DNA of 53,270 nucleotides from Pseudomonas jinjuensis (GCF_900103845.1 NZ_FNIJ01000027.1:1-53270), one strand, 5' to 3'; counted from the first letter of the stretch, positions 1 to 8,664 are shown. Made by a program: numbers and translations. The notes: generated from the sequence alone by a model not told the origin.

Positions 1-492
1 GCCTTCGGCCTTGACCGCGTCGAAGCCGGTGCCGCGCACGGTGATCACCTTCACGGCAGCCGAGGACTGCACGGTGGCGATGGCGTTGCCGGCGTAGATC
101 GGACGCTTGAAGGTGTCGGCGCTGACCACGTCGACGATCTCGGAGATCTGGTCGACGTCCAGCAGCGCGGCGACGCGCGGCAGGTAGTTCTTGCCGTTGG
201 TGGTGGCCGGGGCCAGCACGTGGCTGTAGCCCTTGCCCCCGCTCTCGCCAACAAGAGCAGCGATCAGCGGCGCGACGTTTTCCGGCAGCAGGTTGGCGTA
301 GGCGGCGTTGTCGGCGACCAGCACCTTGGCCACGCCTTCGATCTTGGCAGCGGCTTCGGCGACGCCACCGACGTTCTGGCCGGCGACCAGCACGTGGATG
401 TCACCACCGATCTTGGCGGCGGCAGCGACAGTGTTCAGGGTGGCGCCGGCCAGTGCGCCGTTGTTGTGCTCAGCGATTACCAGGATAGCCAT
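1..492 (-). CDS. etfA: Electron transfer flavoprotein alpha subunit, N-terminal part (cut by window edge)
   Basis: The visible 164 codons are the N-terminal domain of EtfA. The protein begins [20 protein letters not shown], which is typical of bacterial ETF alpha chains. The C-terminal FAD-binding domain lies beyond the left edge. ETF is a soluble FAD/AMP heterodimer that collects electrons from acyl-CoA and other dehydrogenases and passes them to ETF:ubiquinone oxidoreductase. The ATG overlaps the etfB stop by one base (TGATG), so the two subunits are translationally coupled and expressed as etfBA. Identity is secure; only the missing end is unknown. Confidence 0.95.
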   Translation of the reverse strand, partial: MAILVIAEHNNGALAGATLNTVAAAAKIGGDIHVLVAGQNVGGVAEAAAKIEGVAKVLVADNAAYANLLPENVAPLIAALVGESGGKGYSHVLAPATTNGKNYLPRVAALLDVDQISEIVDVVSADTFKRPIYAGNAIATVQSSAAVKVITVRGTGFDAVKAEG

Positions 493-1241
493 CAGATTAC
501 TTTCGCCTCGTTCTTCAGTTTCTCGACCAGTTCGGCAACGGACTTGACCATCACGCCGGCGCTGCGGGCGGCCGGAGCCTCGACCTTGACGGTCTTGACG
601 GTGGAAGCGGTGGAAACGCCCAGGGCGTCCGGGGTGACCACGTCCAGCGGCTTCTTCTTGGCCTTCATGATGTTCGGCAGCGACGCGTAGCGCGGCTCGT
701 TCAGGCGCAGGTCGGTGGTGACGATGGCCGGCAGGTTCAGCGCGACGGTCTGCAGACCGCCGTCGATTTCGCGGGTGACGTTGACCTTGTCGCCAGCCAC
801 TTCGACCTTGGAGGCGAAGGTGCCCTGGGCGTAGCCGGACAGCGCAGCCAGCATCTGGCCGGTCTGGTTGTTGTCGCTGTCGATGGCCTGCTTGCCGAGG
901 ATGACCAGCTGCGGCTGCTCCTTGTCGACAACGGCCTTGAGCAGCTTGGCGATGGCCAGGGAGTTCAGCTCTTCATTGGACTCGACCAGTATCGCGCGGT
1001 CGGCGCCCAGGGCCAGGGCGGTGCGCAGTTGTTCCTGGGCGGCGGTCGGACCGACGGAGACGGCGACGATTTCAGTGGCCACGCCCTTTTCTTTCAGACG
1101 TACGGCTTCCTCGACGGCGATTTCGCAGAAGGGGTTCATCGACATTTTGACGTTGGCGAGATCGACGCCGGAGTTATCCGCCTTGACGCGGACCTTGACG
1201 TTGTAGTCGACCACTCGCTTGACAGCTACAAGAACCTTCAT
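492..1241 (-). CDS. etfB: Electron transfer flavoprotein beta subunit
   Basis: This 249-residue protein starts [20 protein letters not shown] and carries the AMP-binding-side signature of EtfB ([18 protein letters not shown]) and the [20 protein letters not shown] segment, which is the conserved ETF beta recognition region. Length matches the family. The ATG at 1241 is preceded by GAGGAATCC, a good ribosome-binding site; an in-frame upstream extension lacks conservation. It is the first gene of etfBA and is divergent from etf-QO, with which it functions in fatty acid and amino acid oxidation. Confidence 0.96.
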   Translation of the reverse strand: MKVLVAVKRVVDYNVKVRVKADNSGVDLANVKMSMNPFCEIAVEEAVRLKEKGVATEIVAVSVGPTAAQEQLRTALALGADRAILVESNEELNSLAIAKLLKAVVDKEQPQLVILGKQAIDSDNNQTGQMLAALSGYAQGTFASKVEVAGDKVNVTREIDGGLQTVALNLPAIVTTDLRLNEPRYASLPNIMKAKKKPLDVVTPDALGVSTASTVKTVKVEAPAARSAGVMVKSVAELVEKLKNEAKVI

Positions 1242-1404
1242 GGATTCCTCGTTACTCTCCGGGGATTGGGGAATGTCGCCAGACAGACCTGGCAGGTAGT
1301 GCACGCCATCTGCAACTACATCCAGCGAGACTGCGACCGCAAAACCGGGGGGTATCTTGACTGTATCGTTCTGACGGGTCAATACGTCTGAATACCCTGA
1401 TATC

Positions 1405-1437
1405 GGCCGGAAGCCCGATGCCATCGGGGTTCCGGCC
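1405..1437. repeat. 15-bp stem-loop in the etfB/etf-QO intergenic region
   Basis: Arms 1405-1419 and 1423-1437 pair over 15 bp with one mismatch around a GCC loop (left arm GGCCGGAAGCCCGAT). There is no U-tract on either side, so it does not look like an intrinsic terminator. It lies just left of the PsrA-type box, in what should be the leader or promoter of etfBA. Confidence 0.6.
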
Positions 1438-1441
1438 AATT

Positions 1442-1455
1442 CAAACAAACGTTTG
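1442..1455. promoter_or_regulatory. PsrA-type operator between etfBA and etf-QO
   Basis: The sequence CAAAC-AAAC-GTTTG fits the published PsrA motif (C/G)AAAC-N2-4-GTTTG(C/G). It also contains a perfect palindrome ACAAACGTTTGT. PsrA is a TetR-family repressor of Pseudomonas that is released by long-chain fatty acids and is known to control beta-oxidation genes. The position between two divergent ETF transcription units suggests joint control by fatty acids. The motif is seen; binding is inferred. Confidence 0.75.
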
Positions 1456-1472
1456 TATTGCGCGACAAGGGT

Positions 1473-1501
1473 CTGGATATGACAATGGACCCGGATATAA
1501 T
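1473..1501 (+). promoter_or_regulatory. Probable sigma-70 promoter of etf-QO
   Basis: A perfect -10 hexamer TATAAT sits at 1496-1501, about 85 bp before the etf-QO start. At 17-bp spacing the -35 position reads CTGGAT, which is weak. The PsrA-type box ends about 40 bp upstream of the -10. The rest of the 344-bp gap (1242-1585) holds the etfBA leader and the stem-loop noted separately. Confidence 0.5.
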
Positions 1502-1585
1502 GCGGCCCCGCTCTTTACGGGTAGTAGTGCCCTGCCCCCATAACCAACAAAATGCCGTAGAAGCCTGAGTTAGGAGAGATTGATA

Positions 1586-3241
1586 GTGGAACGCGAGTAC
1601 ATGGAATTCGACGTCGTCATCGTCGGCGCCGGCCCCGCCGGGCTGTCCGCCGCATGCCGACTGAAACAGAAAGCCGCCGAAGCTGGTCAGGAGATCAGTG
1701 TCTGCGTGGTCGAGAAGGGTTCCGAAGTCGGTGCTCACATTCTCTCCGGTGCTGTCTTCGAGCCGCGTGCGCTGAACGAACTGTTCCCCAACTGGAAGGA
1801 ACTGGAAGCGCCGCTGAACACCCCGGTGAAGGGTGACGACATCTATTTGCTGAAGAGCGCCGAAAGCGCGGTCAAGGTACCGAACTTCTTCGTACCCAAG
1901 ACCATGCACAACGAAGGCAACTACATCATCTCCCTGGGCAACCTGTGCCGCTGGCTGGCCCAGCAGGCCGAAGGCCTGGGCGTCGAGATCTACCCGGGCT
2001 TCGCCGCCCAGGAAGCGCTGATCGACGAGAACGGCGTGGTCCGCGGCATCATCACCGGCGACCTGGGTGTCGACCGTGAAGGCAATCCGAAGGATGGCTA
2101 TTACACCCCGGGCATGGAGCTGCGCGCCAAGTACACCCTGTTCGCCGAAGGCTGCCGCGGCCACATCGGCAAGCAGTTGATCAGGAAGTACAAGCTGGAC
2201 TCCGAAGCGGACGCCCAGCACTACGGCATCGGCATCAAGGAAATCTGGGACATCGACCCGGCCAAGCACCAGCAGGGCCTGGTGGTGCACACCGCCGGCT
2301 GGCCGCTGAACGACGAGAACCCGGGCGGTTCCTTCCTGTATCACCTGGAGAACAACCAGGTGGTGGTCGGCCTGATCGTCGACCTGTCCTACAGCAACCC
2401 GCACCTGTCGCCGTTCGACGAATTCCAGCGCTACAAGCACCACCCGGTGATCAAGCAGTACCTGGAAGGCGGCAAGCGCGTGGCCTACGGCGCCCGCGCC
2501 ATCTGCAAGGGCGGCCTGAACTCGCTGCCGAAGATGGTCTTCCCGGGCGGCGCGCTGATCGGCTGCGACCTCGGCACCCTGAACTTCGCCAAGATCAAGG
2601 GCAGCCACACCGCCATGAAGTCCGGCATGCTCGCCGCGGACGCCGTTGCAGAAGCCCTGGGCGCCGGCCGTGAAGGCGGCGACCTGCTGAACAACTACGT
2701 CGATGCGTTCAAGGCCAGCTGGCTGTACGACGAGCTGTTCCGCAGCCGTAACTTCGGCGCCGCGATCCACAAGTTCGGCGCCCTCGTCGGCGGTGCGTTC
2801 AACTTCGTCGACCAGAACATCTTCGGCGGCAAGATCCCGCTCACCCTGCACGACAACAAGCCGGACTACGCCTGCCTGAAGAAGGCCAGCGAAGCGCCGA
2901 AGATCGACTATCCGAAGCCGGACGGCAAACTCAGCTTCGACAAGCTGTCCTCGGTGTTCCTCTCCAACACCAACCACGAGGAAGACCAGCCGATCCACCT
3001 GAAGCTCACCGACCCGAGCGTACCGATCGGCAAGAACCTGCCGCTGTACGACGAACCGGCGCAGCGCTACTGCCCGGCCGGCGTGTACGAAGTGGTCGCC
3101 AACGACGACGGCAGCAAGCGCTTCCAGATCAACGCGCAGAACTGCGTGCACTGCAAGACCTGCGACATCAAGGACCCGGCCCAGAACATCACCTGGGTCG
3201 CCCCGGAAGGCACCGGCGGTCCGAACTACCCCAACATGTAA
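1586..3241 (+). CDS. Electron transfer flavoprotein-ubiquinone oxidoreductase
   Basis: This 551-residue membrane-associated flavoprotein passes electrons from reduced ETF to ubiquinone. An N-terminal FAD dinucleotide fold is visible (VVIVGAGPAGLSAACRL). The C-terminus has the 4Fe-4S cysteines, including YCPAGVYE and NCVHCKTCDIKDP. The family usually ends in this iron-sulfur domain, as here. I chose GTG 1586 (V-E-R-E-Y-M-E-F) because AGGAG lies 9-12 bases upstream; TTG 1580 would be too close to it and ATG 1601 would drop conserved residues. It is divergent from etfBA. Confidence 0.95.
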   Translation: MEREYMEFDVVIVGAGPAGLSAACRLKQKAAEAGQEISVCVVEKGSEVGAHILSGAVFEPRALNELFPNWKELEAPLNTPVKGDDIYLLKSAESAVKVPNFFVPKTMHNEGNYIISLGNLCRWLAQQAEGLGVEIYPGFAAQEALIDENGVVRGIITGDLGVDREGNPKDGYYTPGMELRAKYTLFAEGCRGHIGKQLIRKYKLDSEADAQHYGIGIKEIWDIDPAKHQQGLVVHTAGWPLNDENPGGSFLYHLENNQVVVGLIVDLSYSNPHLSPFDEFQRYKHHPVIKQYLEGGKRVAYGARAICKGGLNSLPKMVFPGGALIGCDLGTLNFAKIKGSHTAMKSGMLAADAVAEALGAGREGGDLLNNYVDAFKASWLYDELFRSRNFGAAIHKFGALVGGAFNFVDQNIFGGKIPLTLHDNKPDYACLKKASEAPKIDYPKPDGKLSFDKLSSVFLSNTNHEEDQPIHLKLTDPSVPIGKNLPLYDEPAQRYCPAGVYEVVANDDGSKRFQINAQNCVHCKTCDIKDPAQNITWVAPEGTGGPNYPNM

Positions 3242-3250
3242 TACCGACGA

Positions 3251-3274
3251 AAGGGCTCCTCAGGGAGCCCTTTT
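3251..3274 (+). terminator. Rho-independent terminator of etf-QO
   Basis: Stem AAGGGCTCC / GGAGCCCTT around a four-base loop, followed by a T run, 10 bp after the etf-QO stop. Confidence 0.9.
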
Positions 3275-3324
3275 CGTTTCCGCCGCTTCACTCTTGCCGC
3301 TGTCGCGCTCGCCATGATCTAATT

Positions 3325-3343
3325 GATAACGCTTCTTGTTAAT
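3325..3343 (+). promoter_or_regulatory. Possible Fur box upstream of the sigma factor gene
   Basis: The 19-mer GATAACGCTTCTTGTTAAT matches the classical Fur consensus at about 11 of 19 positions and has GATAAC/GTTAAT half-sites. This is comparable to many accepted Pseudomonas sites but is not decisive. FecI-type sigma genes for siderophore uptake are commonly Fur-repressed, so the position, 27 bp before the start codon, is right. Confidence 0.5.
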
Positions 3344-3369
3344 AGCTGATCCGCGGCAGCGAGGCCGGG

Positions 3370-3897
3370 ATGAAACGGCCCACTTCCACGTCAGCCCACT
3401 ACGCGCTCATCGCAGACCTGTACCAGCAGCACCAGTCCTGGCTGCTCGGCTGGTTGTACCGGCGCCTGGGCAATCGCGATACCGCCGCCGATCTCTCCCA
3501 GGATTCCTTCGTCCGCCTGCTGGGCAAGCCGGAACTGCCGGCTGAGCGCCCCGCCCGTTCGTTCCTCGCGTTGATCGCCCGCGGCCTGCTGATCGACTTC
3601 TTCCGCCGTTCGGCGCTGGAGCGCAGTTATCTCGAATACCTCGTCCAGCAACCCGAGCAGTGCGCTCCCGATCCACAGGACCAGCAGATCCTGCTGGAGC
3701 AGTTGCGCGCCATCGACCGGCAACTGGACGGCCTGTCCGGCCGGGCCAGGCGGGCGTTCCTCCTGCATCGCCTGGAAGGATTGAGCCAGCAGCAGATCGC
3801 CACCCAGCTCGGCGTTTCACCGACCCGCGTCCAGCAGTACCTGGCCCAGGCGCTGCGCCATTGTTACGCCGCACGTTTCGAGACCGAGCATGACTGA
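3370..3897 (+). CDS. FecI-like ECF sigma factor
   Basis: This 175-residue protein has the two-domain layout of iron-uptake extracytoplasmic-function sigma factors. Region 2 is at about residues 15-80 (DLSQDSFVRLL, FLALIARGLLIDFFRR). Region 4 is at about 110-165 (LSGRARRAFLLHRLEGLSQQQIATQLGVS). It probably directs transcription of the downstream TonB-dependent receptor when the cognate siderophore is sensed. The ATG at 3370 has GAGG five bases upstream. Its end overlaps the anti-sigma gene by 8 bp, so the two are coupled. The specific ligand cannot be read from the sequence. Confidence 0.9.
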   Translation: MKRPTSTSAHYALIADLYQQHQSWLLGWLYRRLGNRDTAADLSQDSFVRLLGKPELPAERPARSFLALIARGLLIDFFRRSALERSYLEYLVQQPEQCAPDPQDQQILLEQLRAIDRQLDGLSGRARRAFLLHRLEGLSQQQIATQLGVSPTRVQQYLAQALRHCYAARFETEHD

Positions 3898-4864
3898 GCA
3901 GCGCCGACTGGCGGAAAGCGCCATCACCCAGGCCATCGACTGGCAGCTGCGTCTGCAGGCCGGTATGTCCTCGGCGGAAACCCTCGCCGAATTCGCCGCC
4001 TGGCGCCAGGCCAGCGAGGAGCATGACGAAGCCTGGCGCCGCCTGTGCGAGCTCGACGCCCCCTTCGCCAGCCTGGACGACGCCAGCAGCCGCATCCTGC
4101 TCAACAGCTACCGGCCGCGCCGGGCGCGCACTGGCGCGGCCCTCGCGCTACTCCTCACGCTGGGCTGCGGCCTGTTCGCGGTGAACCGGGAGATACCGCT
4201 GGACGCACTGGGCGCCGACTACGCGACGGCCACCGGCGAACTGCGCTCGCTGCGCCTGGATGACGGCACGGAACTGCTGCTCGGCCCACGCACCCTGGTC
4301 GACATCGAATCCGACGACAGCTCGCGCACCCTTACCCTGCGCCGCGGCAGCCTCGCCATCCGTACCGGTCACGGCGACGGCCGGCGGCTCATGGTGCGCA
4401 GCGCGGATGGCCGGATGCGCCCGCTGGGCACCTACTTCAGCGTGGTGCGCGACGACGCCGGAACCACCCTCGACGTGCTGCGCTCTGCGGTCGCCGCCCA
4501 GGGCGCCAGTGCGCAGGAACTGGTCGTCCGCGAAGGCCAGCGCCTGCGCCTGCGCGATGGCCAGTTGCAACCGCTCGGCGCCTCGCCGCCCGCGGCGGAT
4601 GCCTGGACCCGCGGCATGCTGCTGGTCAACGAGCGCCCACTGGGCGAGGTAATCGCCATCCTGTCGGACTACAAGCGCGGCTTCATCAGCCTCGCCCCCG
4701 GCCTGGAAGACCTCGCCATCAGCGGCAGCTTCTCCCTGCACGACGGCGATCGCACCCTGGCCGCCCTGGCCAACGTGCTGCCGATTCGCATCGAGCGCTA
4801 TGGCGACCTGTGGACGCGCATCGTTCCGCAGGAAAACGTCGCAGCAGAAAAAAACGAAAAATAA
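3890..4864 (+). CDS. FecR-like anti-sigma factor / signal transducer
   Basis: This 324-residue inner-membrane protein has the FecR layout. An N-terminal cytoplasmic DUF4880-type domain (ITQAIDWQLRLQAG..., FAAWRQASEEHDEAWRR) is followed by one membrane helix at about residues 81-98 (GAALALLLTLGCGLFAV). The periplasmic FecR domain contains GELRSLRLDDGTELLLGPRT and ends with a secretin/TonB-like region (NERPLGEVIAILSDYKRG). It holds the sigma factor inactive until the receptor's N-terminal domain signals through it. It starts inside the sigma gene (ATGACTGA overlap). Confidence 0.9.
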   Translation: MTEQRRLAESAITQAIDWQLRLQAGMSSAETLAEFAAWRQASEEHDEAWRRLCELDAPFASLDDASSRILLNSYRPRRARTGAALALLLTLGCGLFAVNREIPLDALGADYATATGELRSLRLDDGTELLLGPRTLVDIESDDSSRTLTLRRGSLAIRTGHGDGRRLMVRSADGRMRPLGTYFSVVRDDAGTTLDVLRSAVAAQGASAQELVVREGQRLRLRDGQLQPLGASPPAADAWTRGMLLVNERPLGEVIAILSDYKRGFISLAPGLEDLAISGSFSLHDGDRTLAALANVLPIRIERYGDLWTRIVPQENVAAEKNEK

Positions 4865-4900
4865 TTCATCGCCCCCTGTGGATCGGAACGGCTGGTTCGG

Positions 4901-4917
4901 TATTGGAAATGCCAATA
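4901..4917. repeat. Short inverted repeat before the receptor gene
   Basis: TATTGG-AAATG-CCAATA is a perfect 6-bp inverted repeat 25 bp upstream of the receptor start. It contains GGAAAT, which resembles the -35 element of FecI-dependent promoters. It could be a promoter/operator or an mRNA hairpin between fecR and the receptor. Confidence 0.4.
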
Positions 4918-4941
4918 CACGTCATCAAGGATCAGATTCAC

Positions 4942-7359
4942 ATGTCGTCGTTCCGCTATTCCCTCAGCCCGCTCGCCCTGGCCCTCGGTCTCTCCTGCCT
5001 GCTCGCTGGCCAGGTGGCCAACGCTGCCGAGAGCAGCCTGCAGCAGACCCGCAGCTACGCGATCCCCGGCGGCCCGCTGGCTGACGTGCTCGGCCGCATC
5101 GCCAACGAGGCCGGGCTGATCCTGGCCATCGACCCGCGCCTGGTGGCCAGCCAGACGTCGACGCCGGTGAACGGCCAGTACACACCCGAGCAGGCGATGC
5201 GCAAGGCACTCGGCGGTCACCGCCTGCAACTGCAGCGCAGCGACGACGGCAGCTACCGGCTGATCCCCAGCGACACCCTGGACATGGAAGCCTCCACCGT
5301 GACCGGCGCAGTGGAATCCGACAGCCGTGGCTACGTGCCGAAGCGCAGTCGCACCGGCACCAAGACCGATACGCCGATCCTGGAAACCCCGCAGTCGATC
5401 TCCGTGGTGACCCGCGAGCAGATGGACGCGCAGAACGTGCAGAGCGTGACCGAGGCGCTGCGCTACGTGCCGGGGGTCAAGGTGGAAACCTTCGGCATGG
5501 ACCCCAAGGGCTACGACTGGATCTACATCCGCGGCTTCAACGCCCAGACCAGCAACGACTTTCGCGACGGCCTGCGGCAGATCAACAGCAGCTACAGCTT
5601 CTTTCGCAGCGAACCCTACGCGCTGGAACGCATCGACATCCTGCGCGGACCCTCCTCCACCCTGTTCGGCTCCGGCGAGGCAGGCGGTCTGGTCAATCGC
5701 ATCAGCAAGAAGCCGGTCGCCGGCGGCGTGCACGAAGTCGAGCTGCAGGCCGGCAACCATGATCGCGTGCAGGGGCAGTTCGACATCGGCGACCGCATCG
5801 ACGAGGACGGCCGCTATCTCTACCGGGTCATCGGCGTCGCCCGCGACAGCAACACCCAGTTCGAATACAAGGACGGCCACGAGGTGCCGGACGACCGCCT
5901 CTACTTCGCACCCTCCTTCACCTGGAACTTCAGCGAAGACACCCAGCTGACCCTGCTGGCCGACGTTCTGCGCGACCGTTCCGGCGGCACCGTGAGCTAC
6001 TACACGAAGAACCTGCACCTCACCAACACGCTGCTCAACGACCACAGCTTCAACCACTTCGACCAGGACCAGCACAGCATCGGCTACCAGTTCCAGCACC
6101 GCTTCAACGACGACCTGGTGTTCCGCCAGAACCTGCGCTACGGCCAGGTCGACATGAAGATGAACAACATGCTGCCGCTGGGTTCGGTGGCCGACCTCGC
6201 CCCGGCCCTCGCCGGCACTCCGCTGGGCGGCCTGGTGGCGCGCCAGCCGCGGCGCTGGGACGAACACCTGGACGCCTTCGCGGTGGACAACCAGCTGCAG
6301 TTCGACCTCGCCAGCGGCCCGCTGCAGCACACCTTGCTCGGCGGCATCGACTACAACCGCGGCCACTCCGACGTGCGCCGCTACTACGGTCCGCTGACGC
6401 TGCCCGCCCTGCAGCCCTACCTGCTCGACCCGAACAACCCGCAGTACGGCCTGGACGTCCCGCGCCCAACCACGCCGGCGATCAACTATCGCGAGACCAC
6501 CGAGCAACTCGGCTACTACCTGCAGGACCAGATCAGGTTCGGCGACGGCTGGATCGTCACCGCCGGCGGTCGCTACGACGACTACCAGCAGGAGCACGAC
6601 GACCAGCTCAACCCGAGTTCCACCTTCGACATGCGCAAACACGCCTTCACCGGCAAGCTGGGCGTGACCTATCTCACCAGCTTCGGCCTGGCGCCCTACG
6701 CCAGCTATTCGGAATCCTTCCTGCCCAACAGCGGAATCGACCGCAGCGGCGGCACCTTCGATCCGAGCGAAGCGAAGCAGTGGGAAGCCGGCATGAAATA
6801 CCAGCCGACCGACAATGTCCTGCTGACCTTCGCCGCCTTCGACATCACCAAGACCAACGTGCTGACCCTCGACCCGATCGATCGCACCTTCCAGACCGCC
6901 CAGGGCGAAGCGACCTCGCGCGGCATCGAGCTGGAAGCCAAGGCGCGCCTGGACGAGCACTGGGACGTGCTGGCCTCCTATACCCTGCTGGATACCGAGA
7001 TCACCAAGAGCAACAGCGGCGACAAGGGCAACGAGACGCCCAACGTCCCCCGCAACATGGCGTCGGCGTGGGTCAACTACGGCTTCGACAACGGCCCGCT
7101 GCGCGATCTCACCCTGGGCGCCGGCGTGCGCTACGTGGGCTCTATGTACGGCGATGCGGCCAACAATGTGCGGCTGGACGACTACACCCTGGTCGACGCC
7201 GCGGCCAGCTACAAGCTGACCCCGCAGGTGAGCGTGGGCCTAAACGTGCAGAACCTGTTCGACCGCGACTACACCGCCACCTGCTACGGCAACGAGGTCG
7301 ACGGCTGCTACCCGGGGGTGGAGCGGAGCGTGATCGGACAAGTCCGCTACAACTGGTAA
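4942..7359 (+). CDS. TonB-dependent siderophore receptor with signalling domain
   Basis: The protein has 805 residues from ATG 4942, with AAGG about 12 bases upstream; in-frame starts at 4909 or earlier would precede the signal peptide. A signal peptide (about 1-28, ending VANA-AE) is followed by an STN/secretin signalling domain at about 36-105 (YAIPGGPLADVLGRIANEAG). Next come the plug (TPQSISVVTREQMDAQ, YIRGFN, LRGPSSTLFGSGEAGG) and a 22-strand barrel ending in Trp. The STN domain fits the adjacent sigma/anti-sigma pair: ligand binding would induce the receptor's own expression. The plug start (RSRTGTKTDTPILETPQSI) resembles hydroxamate receptors of the FhuA/FoxA/FiuA type, but the ligand is not established. 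Confidence 0.92.
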   Translation: MSSFRYSLSPLALALGLSCLLAGQVANAAESSLQQTRSYAIPGGPLADVLGRIANEAGLILAIDPRLVASQTSTPVNGQYTPEQAMRKALGGHRLQLQRSDDGSYRLIPSDTLDMEASTVTGAVESDSRGYVPKRSRTGTKTDTPILETPQSISVVTREQMDAQNVQSVTEALRYVPGVKVETFGMDPKGYDWIYIRGFNAQTSNDFRDGLRQINSSYSFFRSEPYALERIDILRGPSSTLFGSGEAGGLVNRISKKPVAGGVHEVELQAGNHDRVQGQFDIGDRIDEDGRYLYRVIGVARDSNTQFEYKDGHEVPDDRLYFAPSFTWNFSEDTQLTLLADVLRDRSGGTVSYYTKNLHLTNTLLNDHSFNHFDQDQHSIGYQFQHRFNDDLVFRQNLRYGQVDMKMNNMLPLGSVADLAPALAGTPLGGLVARQPRRWDEHLDAFAVDNQLQFDLASGPLQHTLLGGIDYNRGHSDVRRYYGPLTLPALQPYLLDPNNPQYGLDVPRPTTPAINYRETTEQLGYYLQDQIRFGDGWIVTAGGRYDDYQQEHDDQLNPSSTFDMRKHAFTGKLGVTYLTSFGLAPYASYSESFLPNSGIDRSGGTFDPSEAKQWEAGMKYQPTDNVLLTFAAFDITKTNVLTLDPIDRTFQTAQGEATSRGIELEAKARLDEHWDVLASYTLLDTEITKSNSGDKGNETPNVPRNMASAWVNYGFDNGPLRDLTLGAGVRYVGSMYGDAANNVRLDDYTLVDAAASYKLTPQVSVGLNVQNLFDRDYTATCYGNEVDGCYPGVERSVIGQVRYNW

Positions 7360-7391
7360 GCGGCGCCCGGCTGTGTGAAACCGGGCGCCGC
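7360..7391. terminator. Hairpin between convergent receptor and DUF1285 genes
   Basis: A perfect 11-bp inverted repeat (GCGGCGCCCGG / CCGGGCGCCGC) flanks a 10-base loop directly after the receptor stop. It lacks a clear T tract, so it is a likely bidirectional terminator or mRNA-protecting hairpin. Confidence 0.65.
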
Positions 7392-7398
7392 AGCCTGC

Positions 7399-7965
7399 TC
7401 ACACAGCCGGGCCGAGCTTGAAGAACTGCCCGCCGCTCCATACGCCCAGCCATTCCTGGCCGTCGAGCATGCGCGGCACCGCCAGTTCCACCATCTGGTA
7501 GAACACGTTGCGATGGATCAGCGCCTCGAGGTTGGCGCGCACCAGCACGTAGGGCGCCGGCTCTTCGGTCTGCGGGTCGAATTCGATGCGCAGCGGATTG
7601 GCCTCGCCCGCCTCCACCTCGTCCTCGACGTTGGTGGTGAAACGCAGCACCTGCTGCTCGCCCTCGCCCTCCACGGCCAAGGTCACCGCCACGAACGGAG
7701 CATCGTCGACGGTGATTCCGACCTTCTCCACCGGCGTGACCAGGAAGTAGTCGTCGCCATCGCGGCGGATGATGCTGGAGAACAGCTTGACCATCGGCTT
7801 GCGCCCGATCGGCGTGCCCAGGTAGTACCAGGTGCCGTCGCGGGCGACGCGCATCTCGATGTCGCCGCAGAACGGCGGATTCCACAGGTGAACCGGCGGC
7901 AGGCCCTTTTCCTTGTGAGCCGAAATCTGTGCCAGCAGATCGCCGGCCTTGCCTGGATCAGTCAT
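7399..7965 (-). CDS. DUF1285 family protein
   Basis: This 188-residue cytoplasmic protein matches the DUF1285 pattern: GLPPVHLWNPPFCGDIEMRVARDGTWYYLGTPIGR, then VKLFSSIIRRDGDDYFLVTPVEK. No catalytic motif is known for this family and no signal peptide is seen. A GAGGTTTTG site precedes the ATG. It is followed upstream by a lipoprotein gene in the same direction, nine bases away, so the two are probably cotranscribed. The function is unknown. Confidence 0.85.
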   Translation of the reverse strand: MTDPGKAGDLLAQISAHKEKGLPPVHLWNPPFCGDIEMRVARDGTWYYLGTPIGRKPMVKLFSSIIRRDGDDYFLVTPVEKVGITVDDAPFVAVTLAVEGEGEQQVLRFTTNVEDEVEAGEANPLRIEFDPQTEEPAPYVLVRANLEALIHRNVFYQMVELAVPRMLDGQEWLGVWSGGQFFKLGPAV

Positions 7966-7974
7966 CGCAAAACC

Positions 7975-8577
7975 TCATTTCCTCAGCCCCAGCAGACTGC
8001 GGGCGTAATCTTCCAGCGGCGGGCCGAGCAGGTCGTCCGGCTGGGCATCGTAGAACGTCAGAAAACCGCCACGTGAATGGATGGTGGCGCTGTCGACCAG
8101 GAACAGGGTCGAGGTTTCCAGCAGCATCAGCTGGATCACGCTGCGGTCGCGGCCGATGTCGGTAAGCGATTCGCGATCCTCGAACTCTTCCCAGTTGCCG
8201 ATATTGTCCTCGCCACGGGCGAAGCGCGTATACAGCAGGTAATCGGCGCCGGCGGCGCGCGCCTCGTCCACGGCAGCGTCCAGCCCCGCCGGGGACTGCG
8301 CCCGGCGCACCCGCGGGAAATACTCGATGAAGCCCTTGAACGCCTCCTCGGCCACCACGTTCGGCCGCGCGTAGGGATGGCCGCGCGGCACGAACGGCCC
8401 CTGGGCGATGTAGACCAGGGAATCAGGCTGCAGGCGCCAGTTCGCCAGACGGCGGGTCTGGCCGTGATCGAGGAATCCTGCGTCGCGCAGATAGTAATCG
8501 GCCCCGTCGGCCAGGTCACTGGGCTTCATGCAGCCGGCCAGCGCGGCGACGACGAGGATCAGCAGGGGGTAACGCAT
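7975..8577 (-). CDS. DUF4823-type lipoprotein
   Basis: This 200-residue protein begins MRYPLLILVVAALAGC, a type II signal peptide with lipobox LAGC; Cys16 would be lipidated. The mature part contains DYYLRDAGFLDHG and LLYTRFARGEDNIGNWEEFED, typical of DUF4823. Residue +2 is Met, so no Lol-avoidance Asp is present and outer-membrane sorting is expected. GGAG lies just upstream of the ATG. Function is unknown. Confidence 0.8.
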   Translation of the reverse strand: MRYPLLILVVAALAGCMKPSDLADGADYYLRDAGFLDHGQTRRLANWRLQPDSLVYIAQGPFVPRGHPYARPNVVAEEAFKGFIEYFPRVRRAQSPAGLDAAVDEARAAGADYLLYTRFARGEDNIGNWEEFEDRESLTDIGRDRSVIQLMLLETSTLFLVDSATIHSRGGFLTFYDAQPDDLLGPPLEDYARSLLGLRK

Positions 8578-8664
8578 CGAAATCTCCAGGCACGGCGTCG
8601 AAAGGCCGGCGTCTGCGCAGCCGGCAGCAACTTTCGCGCCAGCGGCGCAGGGATTCGAGCGCGG

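Noticed and set aside
1379..3151. A long open frame antisense to etf-QO (590 codons)
   Set aside because: It is the mirror of a GC3-rich gene, has no family signature, and lies opposite the well-supported etf-QO coding region.
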